This document shows, one piece after another, positions 62,132-64,000 of a stretch of DNA of 64,000 nt; position 1 is the stretch's first letter; the number at the start of each line of letters is the position of its first letter. This stretch comes from Hyphomicrobiales bacterium (GTDB lineage Bacteria; Pseudomonadota; Alphaproteobacteria; Rhizobiales; Rhizobiaceae). The position numbers and the translations under genes were made by a program. Where the stretch lies: assembly GCA_900489925.1 (NCBI GenBank), contig UEHQ01000034.1, positions 1 to 64,000 on the forward strand, written 5' to 3'. The notes under the pieces were generated by a model. The model was not told the origin of the DNA. It made no database searches and was given only the letters and a program-made list of their open reading frames with translations.

Positions 62132-63466
62132 TTATGCCGTCCGCTTCAGGGCGTCGCCGATCTTGGAAACGATCGTATCGATCTCGCTCTTTTCGACGAT
62201 GAGCGGCGGCGACAGCGCAATGATGTCGCCGGTTACGCGGATCAGCAGGCCCTTGTTGAAGCAGTCGACGAAGACATCGTAGGCACGTGTCCCCGGCGCT
62301 CCGTCGCGAGGCGCAAGTTCAATCGCACCCACGAGGCCCAGGTTGCGAATGTCGATGACGTGGGGAAGGCCCTTCAGCGAATGCAAGGCCTCCTGCCAAT
62401 AGTCCGCGATGTCGGCTGCCCGCGTGAGAAGGCCTTCCTCTTCGTAGATCTCGAGCGTTGCGATCCCCGCGGCGCAGGCAACCGGGTGGCCCGAATAGGT
62501 GTAGCCGTGGAACAACTCGATCGCATTTTCCGGGCCAACCATCAGTCCGTCATAGACCTTGCGGCTTGCGAAGACGGCTCCCATCGGGATCGCGCCGTTG
62601 GTCAAACCCTTTGCCGTGGTGACGAGATCCGGAATGACACCGAAATAGTCGGTTGCGAACGGGGTTCCAAGGCGGCCAAAACCGGTGATGACCTCGTCGA
62701 AGATCAAGAGAATGCCGTACTTGTCGGCCGTCGCGCGCAGCTTTTGCAGGTAGCCTTTCGGAGGCAGGATGACGCCGGCAGAGCCGGACATCGGCTCCAC
62801 GATGACAGCGGCGATCGTCTCGGCGCCATGCAGCTGGACAAGACGCTCGAGATCGTCGGCAAGTTCGACGCCGTGCTCCGGCAGCCCCTTCGAGAACGCG
62901 TTGCGCTCGACATCGAGGGTGTGTCGCATGTGATCGGCCGGGATCTGCGGAAACATGCGGCGATTGTTGACGAGGCCGCCGACCGAGATGCCACCGAAGC
63001 CGACACCGTGGTAGCCCTTTTCCCGACCGATGATGCGGGTGCGGGTTCCCTGGCCGATCGCGCGCTGGTAGGCGATCCCGATCTTCAGGGCGGTGTCGAC
63101 CGATTCCGAGCCGGAGCCGGTAAAGAAGACGCGATCGAGTTTCGCGTCCGGACCGCCAGGGGCGATCTTTGCCAGCTTGGCGGCGAAGTCGAAAGCGATC
63201 GGATGCCCCATCTGGAAGGTCGGCGCGAAATCCATCGTTGAGATCTGGCGTTCCACCGCCTGGGAGATCTTCTTGCGGCCATGCCCGGCGTTGCAACACC
63301 AGAGACCGGCCGTGCCGTCGAGAACACGATTGCCGTCGACATCGGTATAGTACATGCCCTCGGCGGACGCGAGGAGACGCGGCGCCGCCTTGAACTGCCG
63401 GTTCGCCGTAAACGGCATCCAGAAGTTATCGAGTATCGGGGCGTTGGTCCTGCTGATCTGATCCAT
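62132..63466 (-). CDS. Class III omega-amino acid:pyruvate transaminase (beta-alanine-pyruvate type)
   Basis: 444 residues, the usual length. Motifs: NFWMPFTANRQFK near the start, GLWCCNAGHGRK, FTGSGSESVDTALKI, VIVEPMSGSAGVI, FDEVITGFGRLG and the PLP lysine in VTTAKGLTNGAIPMG. AAGGAG precedes ATG 63466. It moves the terminal amino group of beta-alanine or a similar omega-amino acid to pyruvate. It is divergent from the XRE/cupin regulator, not part of the hglS operon. Confidence 0.9.
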   Translation of the reverse strand: MDQISRTNAPILDNFWMPFTANRQFKAAPRLLASAEGMYYTDVDGNRVLDGTAGLWCCNAGHGRKKISQAVERQISTMDFAPTFQMGHPIAFDFAAKLAKIAPGGPDAKLDRVFFTGSGSESVDTALKIGIAYQRAIGQGTRTRIIGREKGYHGVGFGGISVGGLVNNRRMFPQIPADHMRHTLDVERNAFSKGLPEHGVELADDLERLVQLHGAETIAAVIVEPMSGSAGVILPPKGYLQKLRATADKYGILLIFDEVITGFGRLGTPFATDYFGVIPDLVTTAKGLTNGAIPMGAVFASRKVYDGLMVGPENAIELFHGYTYSGHPVACAAGIATLEIYEEEGLLTRAADIADYWQEALHSLKGLPHVIDIRNLGLVGAIELAPRDGAPGTRAYDVFVDCFNKGLLIRVTGDIIALSPPLIVEKSEIDTIVSKIGDALKRTA

Positions 63467-63608
63467 TGTGCTCTCCTTGGGCTCGACGAACAATTCGAGC
63501 ATTTCCAATCGACGAACAAGCCCTTTTCTTGAGCGTGGTAACTGATTGAAAAGATGAGATCGGATCGGTATTGTTTGAGCTATTTTGAACAACCTAAACG
63601 GTGCCGTG

Positions 63609-64000
63609 ATGACGTTCGATATCGGGAATCGCCTGCGCTATGTCAGGACTGCCCACAATCTGTCGCAGCGCGAGCTGGCGAAGAAGACCGGCGTCCCCAA
63701 CTCGACGATTTCGCTGATTGAATCGAACGCATCGAATCCGTCGGTGGGTGCGCTCAAGCGAATCCTCGACGGGATTCCGATCGGCCTTGCGGAGTTCTTC
63801 TCCCTCGAACCGGAAACGCCGAAGAAAGCCTTCTATGCAGTCGAAGAGCTCGTGGAGATCGGCAAGGGGGGCATTTCCTACCGGCAGGTTGGCGAAAGCA
63901 TGTTCGGCCGAAGCCTGCAGTTGCTGAAGGAATGCTACCAGCCGGGAACCGATACGGGCAAGGTTCCGCTCGTGCACGAAGGCGAAGAGGGCGGGATCGT
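63609..64000 (+). CDS. XRE/cupin transcriptional regulator, N-terminal part
   Basis: About 130 residues are visible before the window ends. The HTH_3 domain reads IGNRLRYVRTAHNLSQRELA then GVPNSTISLIESNASNPSV; the linker LKRILDGIPIGLAEFFSLE and the start of a cupin domain follow, as in PuuR-type regulators of amine catabolism. ATG 63609 or GTG 63606 may be the start. It is divergent from the omega-transaminase with about 140 bp between the starts, and likely controls it. Confidence 0.88.
   Translation, partial: MTFDIGNRLRYVRTAHNLSQRELAKKTGVPNSTISLIESNASNPSVGALKRILDGIPIGLAEFFSLEPETPKKAFYAVEELVEIGKGGISYRQVGESMFGRSLQLLKECYQPGTDTGKVPLVHEGEEGGI

Overview
The window comes from a high-GC alphaproteobacterium, most likely a member of the Rhizobiaceae (Rhizobium, Shinella or Ensifer relatives). 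The signs are dense binding-protein-dependent sugar transporters, many LysR, GntR, LacI and AraC regulators, a class III cyclase with TPRs, an AcoR-type sigma-54 activator and a perfect FixK/FNR box. I saw no rRNA, tRNA, CRISPR array, insertion sequence or phage gene. It reads as ordinary accessory-rich chromosome or chromid. The species is not determined.

Layout. 1-1.7 kb: the 3' end of ETF-ubiquinone oxidoreductase and an exported serine hydrolase. 1.8-6.8 kb: an AcoR-like activator, a palindromic upstream site, a consensus -24/-12 promoter, a butanediol-dehydrogenase-like alcohol dehydrogenase and an NTF2-fused flavin monooxygenase. 6.9-18.6 kb: a carbohydrate or polyol module with an AraC regulator, two GMC oxidoreductases, a shikimate-dehydrogenase paralogue, a complete CUT1 ABC importer, a TIM-barrel isomerase and a LacI regulator with two operators. 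18.6-29 kb: an adenylate cyclase/TPR protein and a type I secretion pair followed by a 1561-residue serralysin-like RTX metalloprotease with 13 long repeats. 29-36.5 kb: aldo/keto reductase, MFS pump, LysR, GNAT, a secreted double-CMD/cupin protein, a zinc alcohol dehydrogenase, an NmrA-like protein and a 58-residue membrane peptide. 36.6-42 kb: a GntR-controlled operon with a NanE-NanK fusion and a sugar ABC importer that has no ATPase gene. 42-48 kb: a GH144-like glucanase, phosphoketolase behind a FixK/FNR box, and an ABC half-transporter whose ATPase motifs are all degenerate. 48-52 kb: a long Prc protease and an L,D-transpeptidase facing each other. 52-61 kb: a lysine-degradation locus. 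61-64 kb: LysR, an omega-amino-acid transaminase and a cut-off XRE/cupin regulator.

How it works together. The clearest pathway is lysine to 2-oxoglutarate: a lysine 6-dehydrogenase-like enzyme, ALDH7 (aminoadipate semialdehyde dehydrogenase), a class I aminotransferase, the DUF1338 2-oxoadipate decarboxylase/hydroxylase (HglS) and YdiJ-type D-2-hydroxyglutarate dehydrogenase. The last four form one tight operon facing the dehydrogenase across a shared terminator. The other strong signals are regulatory sites read directly from the sequence, the predicted non-hydrolysing ABC protein and the RTX protease with a duplicated three-repeat block. Operon assignments rest on spacing; substrates of the two sugar importers are not known.
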